Source of the DNA: Palsa-461 sp963768185
GTDB taxonomy: Bacteria > Actinomycetota > Acidimicrobiia > Acidimicrobiales > RAAP-2
Length of the DNA: 64,000 bases
Reading direction: 5' to 3'
Assembly: GCA_963768185.1 (NCBI GenBank)
Contig: CAVYGS010000005.1
Span: 620,001-684,000 of the forward strand
Shown here in pieces: positions 27,962 through 37,284 of this stretch; positions within the stretch are counted from its first letter, which is position 1; each line of letters begins with the position of its first letter. The notes under the pieces were generated by a model, which made no database searches, had not been told where the DNA came from, and saw only the letters and a list, made by a program, of their open reading frames with translations. The position numbers and the translations under genes were made by a program.

Positions 27962-28203
27962 CGAAGGGGCCCCCTGGCCAGCCCGACCATGGCGCAGAGC
28001 CTCCCCGCCCGAGGGGGGGCGGCGCAAGCAGGACGGTGCACGGGCCAACCCGGCGGGGGTCAGACCACTGCTCGCGCCGCCGAATCCTCGTCGAACCGAC
28101 ACTCCGCCGCCCGCTTGCGACACCCTCATGCCGACCGGCCACCCGGAGGGTCGCGGGCCGCTGGACCGGCGGCGATACGCTCTCGGGCGAACGAGGTGGA
28201 GCA

Positions 28204-29502
28204 GTGAGCACGGTCCCGACGGCCTCATCGGCCCCGCAAGCAACGGCGTCCCAGGTCGTCAATCTCTCCGATGTCGTCAGACGGCCGCTGGTCGACGGCA
28301 CCGGCGAGCGCGTCGGCAAGATCGAGGACCTCGTCGTGCGGATGGGCGAGAACCCCCACCCCCCCATCGTCGGCGCGGTGGCGCGGATCGGCGATCACGA
28401 CCTGTTCGTCCCCATCGACCGGATCACGGGCCTGGGCACCTCAGAGGTTGCATTGACCGGCCGTCCGGCCGACCTGGGGCCCTTCGAGCGACGCCCCGGC
28501 GAGCTGCTGTTGGCCCGCGACCTTTTGCCTCGCCACCTGATCAACCTGGTCGGCGGGCGCCTCATTCGGGCCAACGAGATCGCTCTGGCCCGGGTCGGGG
28601 GGATCTGGGAGGTCGTCGGGGTCGACCCGGCGCCGCGCACCGTCTTCCCCCGCCTCGTGCCGGCTCGGTGGCGGCACAAGAGGCCCGGCACCGTGATCGA
28701 CTTCTCCGCCATCGAGCCCTTCGTGGCCCACGTCCCCACGGCGCGCCTGCGCATCCCCTACCGAAAACTGGCCCGGCTCCACCCCGCCCAGATCGCCGAT
28801 CTGGTCGAAGCCGCCTCCCACGAAGAAGGGGAGGAGATTATCGAAGCGGTGGCGGCTGACCGCGCGCTCGAAGCGGACGTCTTCGAGGAGCTGGACCCCG
28901 AGCACCAGGTCGAGTTCCTGGAGAGCCGCTCAGACGCCCAGGCCGCCCGGGTCCTGGCCGACATGGCCCCCGATGATGCGGCCGACCTGATCATGGAGAT
29001 CGACCAGGACCGACGGCTGCCCATCTTGAACCTGCTCGCTCCGCCCCAGCAGGCCAAGATCCGTTCGCTGCTCAACTACAACCCCGAAACTGCCGGCGGC
29101 CTCATGTCGCCGGACTTCGTCTCGTTGCCGCGCCCGGCCAGCGTCGCCGAAGCCCTCGCGGCGATCCGACGGAGCACGGCGCCCAACGAGGCGCTCAACG
29201 CGATCTTCGTCCTCGATGACGAGGGTGGCGCGATCGGGACCGTGTCGCTGCTCGCTCTGGTGCGCGCCGATCCTCAGGCAACCCTCGCCTCGGTGGCCAA
29301 GGAGGGCGTGCCGCACGTGCACGCAGACTGGGATCTCGACGCCGTCGTGCGCAGGATGTCGGACTACAATCTCACGATTGTCCCGGTGCTCGACCACGAG
29401 CACCACGACGTCCTCGGCGTCGTCACGGTCGACGATGTGCTGGAGCTGCTCTTGCCCTCCGGCTGGCGCCGGGACTACGGCCCGGCTGCTGCCGAGGCCT
29501 GA
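28204..29502 (+). CDS. Soluble MgtE-like protein: PRC barrels, MgtE_N and CBS pair, no membrane domain
   Basis: A 432-residue protein. Residues ~18-150 form PRC-barrel-like domains. Residues ~195-295 are the MgtE N-terminal superhelical domain (L-H-P-A-Q-I-A-D-L-V, L-D-P-E-H-Q-V-E-F-L, A-D-L-I-M-E-I, Y-N-P-E-T-A-G-G-L-M). Residues ~296-425 are a CBS pair. In true MgtE channels these Mg2+-sensing parts are followed by five membrane helices, which are absent here. GTG 28204 has AGGTGGAG just upstream. The next gene on the strand is an Nramp-type permease, so I infer a split sensor/permease pair. Confidence 0.85.
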   Translation: MSTVPTASSAPQATASQVVNLSDVVRRPLVDGTGERVGKIEDLVVRMGENPHPPIVGAVARIGDHDLFVPIDRITGLGTSEVALTGRPADLGPFERRPGELLLARDLLPRHLINLVGGRLIRANEIALARVGGIWEVVGVDPAPRTVFPRLVPARWRHKRPGTVIDFSAIEPFVAHVPTARLRIPYRKLARLHPAQIADLVEAASHEEGEEIIEAVAADRALEADVFEELDPEHQVEFLESRSDAQAARVLADMAPDDAADLIMEIDQDRRLPILNLLAPPQQAKIRSLLNYNPETAGGLMSPDFVSLPRPASVAEALAAIRRSTAPNEALNAIFVLDDEGGAIGTVSLLALVRADPQATLASVAKEGVPHVHADWDLDAVVRRMSDYNLTIVPVLDHEHHDVLGVVTVDDVLELLLPSGWRRDYGPAAAEA

Positions 29503-29666
29503 CGAAACGACCAAGGAGCAAGCGCTGAGATCACGAGGTCCGGTTCCAAGACCGATGACACGTTCGGTCGCTGCGCTTACTCCGGAGGGGATTCCGCCCA
29601 CCTCCTGCTGAGCGCCGCGGGCGTGCGTGTCGAGACGTGCGCCCCCGAGCGTGAAGGAGGTGAAGA
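29503..29666 (+). promoter_or_regulatory. Leader between MgtE-like and Nramp-like genes, with hairpin
   Basis: 164 bases of non-coding leader. A stem of 10 pairs (two G-U wobbles) spans 29619-29644 around the loop GTCGAG, ending 8 bases before a near-perfect Shine-Dalgarno AAGGAGGTG (29653-29661). Further imperfect pairing is possible upstream. I could not match it to the M-box, yybP-ykoY or NiCo riboswitch consensus by eye, but a metal-sensing leader is plausible. Confidence 0.4.
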
Positions 29667-31289
29667 GTGACTGAGCCCGTCGAAACCGGCGAACCGCCGA
29701 CCGTGGTCTTGGATGAGGCCCACGTCGGGGATATCCAGGGCGCGTTCGGCACGATCCGACAGCACGACCACGCCGAGCGCCGGACCTGGAGCGCGCGCCT
29801 CTTGGTGCTGCTGGCCATCATCGGCCCGGGCCTCATCGTCATGGTCGGCGACAACGACGCCGGCGGCGTCTCCACCTACGCCCAGGCGGGACAGAACTTC
29901 GGGCTCACGCTGCTGTGGACGCTGCCCCTGCTCATCCCGGTGCTGGTGGTGAACCAGGAGATGGTGGTCCGCCTCGGCGCGGTCACCGGCGTCGGGCACG
30001 CCCGACTGATCAACGAGCGGTTCGGACGGTTCTGGGGCGCGTTCTCGGTCGGCGACCTGTTCATCTTGAACTTCCTGACCATCTCGACCGAGTTCATCGG
30101 CGTGTCGCTGGCGCTCGGCTATCTGGGCGTGAGCAAGTACCTCTCGGTCCCGATCGCCGGGGTCGCCCTGATCGCGATCACCGCCACGGGGAGCTTCCGG
30201 CGGTGGGAACGCTTCATGTTCGTGTTCATCGTCGCCAATTTCTTGGTGATCCCCTTGGCCATCTACCGGCACCCGGCGGCCGGCCAGTTCTTCCACTACC
30301 TCGCGGTGCCCGGTGTCCGCGGCGGATTCAACTCGACGTCGGTGCTCCTCATCATCGCCATCGTCGGCACGACCGTCGCCCCGTGGCAGCTCTTCTTCCA
30401 GCAGTCCAACATCGTCGACAAGCGCATCACCCCACGCTGGATCAACTACGAACGCACCGACACCATCCTCGGCTCGTTGGTCACCGTGTTCGCGGCGGCC
30501 CTGCTCATTGCGGTGAGCGCGGCGGCATTCGGGCACACCCCCTTGAACGGCCACTTCACCGACGCCGGAGGGGTGGCGCAGGGCCTCGACCACTACGTCA
30601 GCCACACCGCCGGCGTGCTCTTCGCGATCATCTTGCTGAACGCCTCGATCATTGGGGCCGCTTCGGTGACGCTCGCCACGTCCTACGCGTTCGGCGACGT
30701 CTTCGGCGCCCGCCACTCGCTGCACCGGGGCTGGCGGGAGGCGAAGTTCTTCTACGGCACCTTCACCGCCATCGTCGTCTTGGCGGCGAGCATCGTGCTC
30801 ATCCCCGGGGCGCCGCTCGGGGTCATCACGACCGGCGTGCAGGCGCTCGCCGGGATCCTGTTGCCAAGCGCGACTGTCTTCCTCCTGCTGTTGTGCAACG
30901 ACCGGGAGGTGCTCGGGCCCTGGGTGAACCGGCTCTGGCTGAACATCGTGGCCTTCGTGATCGTCTCAGTCCTGCTCATGATGTCGCTCGTCCTCATGGC
31001 CACCACCGTGTTCACCTCGATCAATGTGAAGGACCTGGCCCTCGTGCTGGCGGGGCTGCTCGGCGCGGTGTACGTGGCCGGGCTGGTGTGGGTGGTGACG
31101 AGGGGTCGACGTGCCGCGGCGCAGATGGCCTCCGAGCGAGCGCATCGAGAGAACTGGCGCATGCCCCCCCTCAACCTGCTCGGCCGGCCGCAATGGTCGC
31201 GGGGCCGCCTGGTCGGGATGTACGCGCTTCGGGTCTACCTCGTCGTGGCGGCACTCCTCCTATTGGTGAAGGCGATCCGGCTGGGTTAG
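29667..31289 (+). CDS. Nramp-family divalent cation transporter, non-canonical metal site
   Basis: A 540-residue membrane protein with about 11 helices and the Nramp fold. In helix 1 the canonical DPGN is replaced by D62-N-D-A65 (followed by G-G). In helix 6 the canonical MPH is replaced by A238-P-W240 (then Q-L-F-F-Q-Q-S). Thus the Asn ligand and the Met that favours transition metals are both lost. Mutating that Met in a canonical Nramp lets Mg2+ and Ca2+ through, and Nramp-related Mg2+ transporters lack it, so Mg2+ is a reasonable substrate (inference). It follows the soluble MgtE-like sensor gene. Confidence 0.88.
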   Translation: MTEPVETGEPPTVVLDEAHVGDIQGAFGTIRQHDHAERRTWSARLLVLLAIIGPGLIVMVGDNDAGGVSTYAQAGQNFGLTLLWTLPLLIPVLVVNQEMVVRLGAVTGVGHARLINERFGRFWGAFSVGDLFILNFLTISTEFIGVSLALGYLGVSKYLSVPIAGVALIAITATGSFRRWERFMFVFIVANFLVIPLAIYRHPAAGQFFHYLAVPGVRGGFNSTSVLLIIAIVGTTVAPWQLFFQQSNIVDKRITPRWINYERTDTILGSLVTVFAAALLIAVSAAAFGHTPLNGHFTDAGGVAQGLDHYVSHTAGVLFAIILLNASIIGAASVTLATSYAFGDVFGARHSLHRGWREAKFFYGTFTAIVVLAASIVLIPGAPLGVITTGVQALAGILLPSATVFLLLLCNDREVLGPWVNRLWLNIVAFVIVSVLLMMSLVLMATTVFTSINVKDLALVLAGLLGAVYVAGLVWVVTRGRRAAAQMASERAHRENWRMPPLNLLGRPQWSRGRLVGMYALRVYLVVAALLLLVKAIRLG

Positions 31290-31306
31290 CGCGGGGCGGC
31301 GGCCGG

Positions 31307-31319
31307 TATCGTGAGTCCG
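31307..31319 (+). promoter_or_regulatory. Leaderless -10 element for the acyl-CoA dehydrogenase gene
   Basis: TATCGT (31307-31312) is followed by 7 bases and ATG 31320. This favours ATG 31320 over the upstream GTG 31311, which overlaps the -10 itself. Confidence 0.5.
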
Positions 31320-33080
31320 ATGCTCGCCGACTACGCCGAATACGACCAGGCGATCGGGCTGGACTGGTACGCCCTCGACCCCAACCTGTCGCTCCTCTTG
31401 GACCGGCACCTCCCGGCCCACGACGATCGCAAGTTCGCCGAGGAGCACGTGGCCGAGTACGGCGAGCTGGTCGGGCGCACGCTGGCGGCACGCGCCGAGA
31501 TCACCGACGCGCACGGTCCGGTGCTCCGCCGCTATGACCAGTGGGGCGAGGACGTCGGTGAGGTCGTCCACCACCCCACCTGGACCGCCAACAAGGCCGA
31601 TCTCGTGCGCACGGGGTTCGTCGGGCTGTCGGCGCACGCCGGTCGCAGCGTGCCGGCGGTGGTGACGGCGGCCCGGGCCTATCTCCTCAGTCAGTGCGAG
31701 ACCGCCGCCTACTGCGCTCTCGGAATGACGGGCGGCGCCGCCGACATCGTCGAGCGCCATGCGCCGAGCCCGATCCGCGACCTGTACGTGACCCGCCTCA
31801 CCAGCCTCGACCCGGGCGAGGCGTGGGAGGGGGGGATGTTCCTGACCGAGCGCCAAGGCGGAAGCGACGTCGGGGCCAACACCACCCGGGCCGTCCCCGA
31901 CGGCAACGAGTGGCTCCTCTTCGGCGACAAGCACTTCTGCTCGAACGTCGACGCGGACGTATTCATCGTGCTCGCCCGGCCCGACGGCGGCCCGGAGGGC
32001 ACCCGTGGCCTCGCCACCTTCATCGTCCCGAGTCGCCAGGACGACGGCTCGTCCAACGGTTTTCGGATCAAGCGTCTCAAGCCCAAACTCGGCACTGTCG
32101 GGGTGCCGACCGGTGAGGTGACCCTCGAGGGAGCGCGGGCCTGGTTGGCCGGTGGCAACACGCAGACCTCCGATCAGTCGGCGGCCCGCGACGGACGCGG
32201 CATCAACCGGATGATGGAGATGGTCAACTCCAGCCGTTTCGGCGTGGCCCTGATGGGCCTCGGCATCCATCGCCGCTCGTTCCTCGAGGCGGCCATCTAC
32301 GCCGCGCACCGCACACAGTGGGGCCAGCGCATCGACCGGTATCCGCTCGTGCGCGAGACGCTCGTGGACCTCCTCGTCGACCTCGAGGCGGGCATGGCGG
32401 TCACCTTCGAGTGCGCAGGAGCCCTGCGGGGTGCGAGCGACCAGGATGAAGCGCGCCTCGTCCGGCGCATTCTCATCCCGCTGGCCAAGATGCGCGCGAC
32501 GCGCGTGGCCTTGTGGGCGGCATCGAGCGCGCTCGAAGTCTTCGCTGGGAACGGCTACATGCACGACTGGCCCATCGCCCGTCAGCTGCGAGACGCACAG
32601 TGCCACACGATTTGGGAAGGCACCGAGAACATCCTCGCCATCGACGTCCGGCGCTCTATCCGCGGCGAGCAGGCCCACCTCGCGCTCGGTAACCGCATCG
32701 ACCGCGCACTCGAGTCGGCCTCCGGCCACCGCCTGCTCGCCAGCTGCCTCGACGTAGTGGCCCGGACCCGCCGTGACGCGTGGGCAGCCATCGACGTACT
32801 CGCCGATGCGCCAGAGGACGAGGCACTCCTCAAGTCGCGACGCTTGGCCGAGCTCCTCGCGGACACCTCGGAGGCAGCCCTGCTGCTCGAGGAGGCGGCG
32901 TGGTCGCTCACGCGCGACGTCGACGCGAGAAAGGCGGCAGTGGCGCGGCGGTTCGTGAGCCGTCGGCTCGCCAACGAGCCGTTGCGTGGCCTCCTGGTCG
33001 AGGACCGAACGGTCCTTGACCACTTCGAGCCGCTTATCCGCTACGGGGCGATTGACCCCGACAAGCTCGTCGCTGAGTGA
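31320..33080 (+). CDS. Acyl-CoA dehydrogenase family protein (AidB-like)
   Basis: A 586-residue flavoprotein. It contains F-L-T-E-R-Q-G-G-S-D-V-G-A-N-T, the FAD-binding middle domain, and W-E-G-T-E-N-I-L-A, the C-terminal flavin loop typical of the larger AidB-like branch. An N-terminal extension of about 160 residues precedes the catalytic core, as in AidB. Members oxidise acyl-CoAs or bind damaged DNA; the substrate here is not evident. It stands alone after the Nramp gene, with its own leaderless promoter. Confidence 0.88.
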   Translation: MLADYAEYDQAIGLDWYALDPNLSLLLDRHLPAHDDRKFAEEHVAEYGELVGRTLAARAEITDAHGPVLRRYDQWGEDVGEVVHHPTWTANKADLVRTGFVGLSAHAGRSVPAVVTAARAYLLSQCETAAYCALGMTGGAADIVERHAPSPIRDLYVTRLTSLDPGEAWEGGMFLTERQGGSDVGANTTRAVPDGNEWLLFGDKHFCSNVDADVFIVLARPDGGPEGTRGLATFIVPSRQDDGSSNGFRIKRLKPKLGTVGVPTGEVTLEGARAWLAGGNTQTSDQSAARDGRGINRMMEMVNSSRFGVALMGLGIHRRSFLEAAIYAAHRTQWGQRIDRYPLVRETLVDLLVDLEAGMAVTFECAGALRGASDQDEARLVRRILIPLAKMRATRVALWAASSALEVFAGNGYMHDWPIARQLRDAQCHTIWEGTENILAIDVRRSIRGEQAHLALGNRIDRALESASGHRLLASCLDVVARTRRDAWAAIDVLADAPEDEALLKSRRLAELLADTSEAALLLEEAAWSLTRDVDARKAAVARRFVSRRLANEPLRGLLVEDRTVLDHFEPLIRYGAIDPDKLVAE

Positions 33081-33195
33081 TCCGATTCAGAAGAAGATCG
33101 CGCTGAGAGAAACCGCACCCTCAATGGTCGCGCCTCTTGGACACCGACCGGTTCTGTAGTTCAGAGCCTCCGTCGCGCGGAGTCTGTCGGATGGG

Positions 33196-34413
33196 TCATT
33201 GTGGTCCCGCCGCGTCCTCGTGCAAGCGGTCCACGAAATACCTCCGCTTGCCGCTTGGGCTTCTTTCGATGGCGGAGAGAAACTCGAACTCGAGCGTGGC
33301 TATGGGAATGTGACGTTCGAAGGTCCGCTGAATCTGATCCCTTTCCGCGCCCGGGTTCGTGACGATACGCACTCGGAGACATCCTGCCTTGTCTTGGACG
33401 AATTGTATGTCCCGTATCTGGTCATAAAAGGCGTCGTGATCCAGGTCTCCGAACGCGTAGCCGAACAGCGATCTCCTTCGCCCCGAGTTGTCGACAAATG
33501 TCTCCTGCGATCGCCCGACAATTGCGCTAGCTCTCGGAAAGTTGTCGCTGGCGCAACGACCGACCGCGTCGACGGCCAAGTCGCCGGTGTCGTATCGGAC
33601 GAATTGAGTACCGATCGAGTTGAACGAGGACGCTACAACGCGTCGGCAGTCATCGGTCTCAGAGGAGAGAAGCTCCACGTGGCCGTACGTCGGGTAGAAA
33701 TGGAAGCCGCGGCATTCCCGGCAGCAGTAGGCCAGGACGGCGCATTCGCTGTGGCCGTACCAGTGGGCGACCTTAATGCCGAACTCCTGCTCGAAGTGCA
33801 CCTGGTCACCCGCCGGGAACATCTCGGAGGCGGCGATCACGCCTCGGACCGGCAGACTCCGGAACAAATCTTCCCCGACGAGGTCGATGAACGTGTACAG
33901 CGAACTCGGGTACACGTGGAGAAAGAACGGAGGGAGCGTGCGCAACCATCGCCGCAACCCGCCGAGCTCCTGGTCCACCGTCGCGCCAGGGTTGATCATC
34001 CATACGTTCTCCAGGCGGTTGTAGCGAAGCATTCCGCCGAGCACATCACCGCAGTAACGGACTCTGAGGTCGTAGGGAGCAAATCCCACCTGCGACCAGA
34101 TGTCGAAGAGGTAGGCACGCTCCTTCTGGCGGCGAGCGAACGTGTCCGACGTGAAACGAAGAGGCTGGCCTGATGTCCCGCCAGTCCGTACCGCGTGCGT
34201 CAGGAGCGGCAGATCCCAGCGGGTGTACCGACGGAGGTCCTGGCTGTAGTCATCTTTCCGCGTGATCCCATCGCCGTATCTGCGAACGAGTCGCTGAAAT
34301 CGTGCATCCTGATACTCCCGGATCTCGCTCGGTGACCAGCTCTTGGACTGGTTGATCAGGCGACGGTGATACAAGTAGCTAGGCCCGAGTAGGCCCTCCC
34401 TGACTCCGGTCAT
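33196..34413 (-). CDS. PaaK/CapK-like adenylate-forming enzyme
   Basis: About 405 residues related to phenylacetate-CoA ligase. The ATP loop is V-R-T-G-G-T-S-G-Q-P. A central W-Y-G-H-S-E-C block with Cys pairs (C-C-R-E-C) and Y-D-T-G-D-L carries the adenylation motifs. The shorter length and setting match CapK-type proteins in capsule loci, not phenylacetate catabolism. The frame opens at GTG 34416 and ATG 34413; the latter is preferred. Lower GC than its neighbours suggests transfer. TGTATCA boxes lie upstream. Confidence 0.8.
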   Translation of the reverse strand: MTGVREGLLGPSYLYHRRLINQSKSWSPSEIREYQDARFQRLVRRYGDGITRKDDYSQDLRRYTRWDLPLLTHAVRTGGTSGQPLRFTSDTFARRQKERAYLFDIWSQVGFAPYDLRVRYCGDVLGGMLRYNRLENVWMINPGATVDQELGGLRRWLRTLPPFFLHVYPSSLYTFIDLVGEDLFRSLPVRGVIAASEMFPAGDQVHFEQEFGIKVAHWYGHSECAVLAYCCRECRGFHFYPTYGHVELLSSETDDCRRVVASSFNSIGTQFVRYDTGDLAVDAVGRCASDNFPRASAIVGRSQETFVDNSGRRRSLFGYAFGDLDHDAFYDQIRDIQFVQDKAGCLRVRIVTNPGAERDQIQRTFERHIPIATLEFEFLSAIERSPSGKRRYFVDRLHEDAAGPQ

Positions 34414-34791
34414 CACAGACCACCGGATCGGATGCCAACCACCCCACCGAACCGCCCGAGCCCATCCAAAGGCACTAGGAGTCGTGTCACCGATTCGCCC
34501 CCAAGATCAAGCGTCGTGAATCGAGGTGTCATCGCTCGGATGAAAGGGGGATAACCGCAGTTCGTGCCGCAGCCGCCTCACCGCCGGGCCCGTTGCTCCC
34601 TTGTGGCGGTCGCGGCCGCGGCGCGACACGCCAAGACCCATGGCGGTACCCGACCGTGGCCCCAACGGAAACTCATCGAGCCAAGCGGCGCGGGAGGGTG
34701 GTTGCGGGTGTTCAGCTGGAAGCCGTCTGTGACCCGTCATCTGTCCCGAACCCCCAAATCGACACGCTGGTAGAGCGTGTCTCCCAGGGCC

Positions 34792-34798
34792 TGATACA
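34792..34798 (-). promoter_or_regulatory. TGTATCA box facing the PaaK-like gene
   Basis: On the minus strand it reads CTGTATCAGGCCCTGG, one mismatch from the box at 2732-2748. It lies next to the 34761-34781 hairpin. Confidence 0.35.
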
Positions 34799-34881
34799 GG
34801 CTGGCCGGCCCACCCCGACGGCTGGCGAGGCACCCCAACCTCGGCCATTTCGGACCGGTGATCCGCCGACCTGTGAAGCCA

Positions 34882-34890
34882 ATGTATCAA
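34882..34890 (+). promoter_or_regulatory. TGTATCA box facing the FAD gene
   Basis: ATGTATCAA, an exact 9-base match to copies at 39799-39807, 60665-60673 and 60699-60707 when read toward the downstream gene. It lies about 145 bases before ATG 35036. Confidence 0.4.
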
Positions 34891-35035
34891 GGCGGTGGCC
34901 AGGTCTCTCCTTTTGGGCACATTCAGGCGACTCGACACATGCAACCTGAACCCGGTTCTCGCTGAATCACTTACCAAAGTCGGCCGTCCCAAGGCAGCGG
35001 ACGAGTGGGTCATGTGCACGAGAAGGGAGCGTTGA

Positions 35036-36300
35036 ATGCGAGCCACCGACGTGCTCGTTATCGGTGCGGGCCCCTACGGCCTGTCGATCTCCGCGCACCT
35101 TCGCTGGCGGGGCATCGACCATGTCATCGTTGGCCGCCCGATGGATACCTGGCGTACCCATATGCCGGCAGGGATGTACTTGAAATCGGAGCCGGAAGGC
35201 TCGGATATGTCATGCCCAGAGGACGGATACGACCTCAAGGGCTACAGCCGATCGGAGCGAGTCGAAGGCATCGGGCGGGGGGCGCCGCTGCCGCTCGAGC
35301 AGTTCCTCGACTACGCCGACTGGTATGTCAAGCATTTGGTCCCCGATGTCAGCGACGGCATGGCGACCGAGATCAAGGCGGTGACTAGCGGATTCCAAAT
35401 CGCGTTTGCCGATGCGGACCCAGTGGCGGCCAAGAGCGTCGTGATCGCGACAGGTGTTCTGCCGCATTTCTTCATCCCGCCCGAGCTGTCGAGCCTGGCA
35501 TCGGAGCTTGTCTCGCATACAGCCGATCACCGCCAGTTCGACCAGTTCCGCGGTCGCCGCGTCGCCATCGTTGGCGCTGGCTCGTCGGCACTGGAGACGG
35601 CTGCCCTGCTCCATGAAGCCGGGTCCGAAGTGCAACTTGTCGTGCGGTGCCCGGATTCGCCCCATCTGGGGTACGAGGGCGGTGCCGCTGACCCCGCTGG
35701 TGCGGCTCCGGAACAACAAGCTCTGCGAAGGGTGGAAGTGCCCGTTCTGGAATTCCCCCACCGCCTTCCGTCGGCTGCCGCAAGACATGCGGGTCGAGAA
35801 AGCGCGCACCGTGCTGGGGCCTCTTGGGGCCTGGTGGTTGAGGCCACGCGTAGAGGGCGTGATCGAAATATTCGATAAGACCCATGTGCGCGGCGGCTGA
35901 GTCCAGGGGAGATGGCGTCCGGTTGCTGCTTGATGGTCCGAGCCGCTCGAGCCTCGATGTCGATCACGTGATCGCTGGCACAGGCTTCCAAGTAGACCTC
36001 GCCCGGCTGGCGTATCTGCCGGAAGACCTACGGGCGGGCATCGCCACGTGCGGTGGGTATCCGGTTCTCACCCGCGCCGGCGAATCGACGGTTCCCGGCT
36101 TGTACTTCGTCGGGGCCGTGGCGGCCTTCGGACTTGGCCCGTCGATGAGGTTCATCGCCGGCACGCACAACGTCGCACGCCAACTGACCAGGTCGGTGGC
36201 CCGCCGCGCGAAAGGAGAGCCGCGGCTGCTCGGGAGCATTGTGGGCGAGGGATCTAGAACCACGATCGAGCAGGAGGCGGCGTTTCAAGGACCGGTTTGA
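35036..36300 (+). CDS. FAD-dependent NAD(P)-binding monooxygenase-like protein, two frame breaks
   Basis: The first frame (35036 to about 35685) has the FAD site L-V-I-G-A-G-P-Y-G-L and the NAD(P) site V-A-I-V-G-A-G-S-S-A-L-E. A second frame (about 35685-35890) continues with L-R-N-N-K-L-C-E-G-W and D-M-R-V-E-K-A-R. A third (to 36300) has D-H-V-I-A-G-T-G-F-Q-V-D and P-G-L-Y-F-V-G. Two one-base insertions, in GAGGGC near 35685 and GCGGCGG near 35890, would restore one ~421-residue protein. ATG 35036 has AGAAGGGAG upstream. Resembles flavin-containing monooxygenases; substrate unknown. Confidence 0.72.
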
Positions 36301-36468
36301 CCTCACCTCGACAGTTCAACCGGCACCACAAACCCGGATCGCAACGGCCGAGTCCGGTCCGGATCAGATCACGACCGCGGAACTCACCGCTGCGATTGAC
36401 CATCTCGCGGACGCCCGGACGACTCGACGAAGCGCGCCTGGCGACCTCTCGACTCAGATCACTGGGCG

Positions 36469-36831
36469 CTAAAACCTCGGGACGTATGCGCCGCGTCCGA
36501 GCGCCGCGCTTTCGTAGTCGTCCATCGAGTCGTCGAGGTCGCCGATCACTTCGGTGACCCATTCCAGCCGGTCCCGCAGGATCCGCTCGACGCCGCCCTG
36601 AAGCGTGGCCGAACTGATCGCGCACGAGCTGCAGGCCCCGGCCAGCTGGACCTCGATCACTCCGGTCTCGACGTCCGCGTTGACGAGGACGAGGTCCCCT
36701 CCGTCGGACTGGACCGCCGGCCGCATCAGGTCGATGAGCGCCTGGAGGTCGGCGAGCCGCTTCGCCCGCTCGACGTCATCAAGCGGGGTGGCCTCCACGT
36801 TCGTCGTCTCGTCCATCGGGCCTCGGTTCAT
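36469..36831 (-). CDS. NifU C-terminal domain protein (Fe-S scaffold type)
   Basis: A 120-residue protein with the NifU C-terminal domain: R-P-A-V-Q-S-D-G-G-D-L and a C-S-S-C motif in G-A-C-S-S-C-A-I-S, which binds or transfers a 4Fe-4S cluster. The tail is acidic. ATG 36831 or ATG 36816 could be the start. Homologues act as Fe-S carriers. The gap 36301-36468 holds nothing visible. Confidence 0.87.
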   Translation of the reverse strand: MNRGPMDETTNVEATPLDDVERAKRLADLQALIDLMRPAVQSDGGDLVLVNADVETGVIEVQLAGACSSCAISSATLQGGVERILRDRLEWVTEVIGDLDDSMDDYESAALGRGAYVPRF

Positions 36832-36879
36832 GGGGGCGTCGCCTCCATTGTGCCGTGTCCGGCAGCCCGGCCGTGCGGC

Positions 36880-37221
36880 TCAGGAATCGGCGAACTCGTG
36901 GAACGCAACGAGAGCCCGAGGACCCCACACGGTCCCCGGTCCACCATTCATCATGACCGCCACCCCGACCATCTCGGCAACCTCGGCCGCGGTGGCACCT
37001 CGACGTGCCGCCCCCCGGGCGTGCGAGGCGATGCAACCGTCGCATTCGCGGGTGATCGCGATGGCCAGGGCGATGAGTTCCTTCACCTTGGCCGACAGCT
37101 CGCCCTCGCCCATCGCCGCCCGGTGGATCTCGGCGTATCCGGACGCCACACCGGGAACAGCCTCCTGCAGCTCCTGGAAGGGAGCGCGCAGCTCGTCCAG
37201 GACCTCGTGGTAGTGAGCCAT
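36880..37221 (-). CDS. Carboxymuconolactone decarboxylase/AhpD-like protein
   Basis: A 113-residue all-helical protein with the AhpD core E-C60-D-G-C63-I-A-S-H67, a redox CxxC with a proton-relay His. This indicates a thiol-dependent peroxidase or reductase role. ATG 37221 has a near-perfect AAAGGAGG Shine-Dalgarno. It lies 48 bases upstream of the NifU-like gene on the same strand, so the two could share a transcript. Confidence 0.88.
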   Translation of the reverse strand: MAHYHEVLDELRAPFQELQEAVPGVASGYAEIHRAAMGEGELSAKVKELIALAIAITRECDGCIASHARGAARRGATAAEVAEMVGVAVMMNGGPGTVWGPRALVAFHEFADS

Positions 37222-37284
37222 CAGGCCTCCTTTGTCGCCGGGCGCGACCAGTGTGCCCGAGGCCCGGGGCCCAGTACAGAGCGA

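Larger units (their letters stand above)
34414..35035. other. Divergent intergenic region between the PaaK-like and FAD genes
   Basis: 622 bases with no convincing gene; a 179-codon minus frame over it lacks any domain pattern. It holds an 8-bp hairpin GACACGCT-GGTAG-AGCGTGTC at 34761-34781 and two TGTATCA boxes at 34792 and 34882. It probably contains the promoters of both flanking genes. Confidence 0.55.

Noticed and set aside
29503..29666. Known metal riboswitch (M-box, yybP-ykoY or NiCo) before the Nramp-like gene
   Set aside because: A stem is present but the conserved cores of these classes are not recognisable by eye; kept only as an unclassified leader.
34507..35046. A 179-codon minus-strand frame in the PaaK/FAD gap
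   Set aside because: No start signal or domain, atypical composition, and it overlaps the box motifs and hairpin; more likely non-coding.
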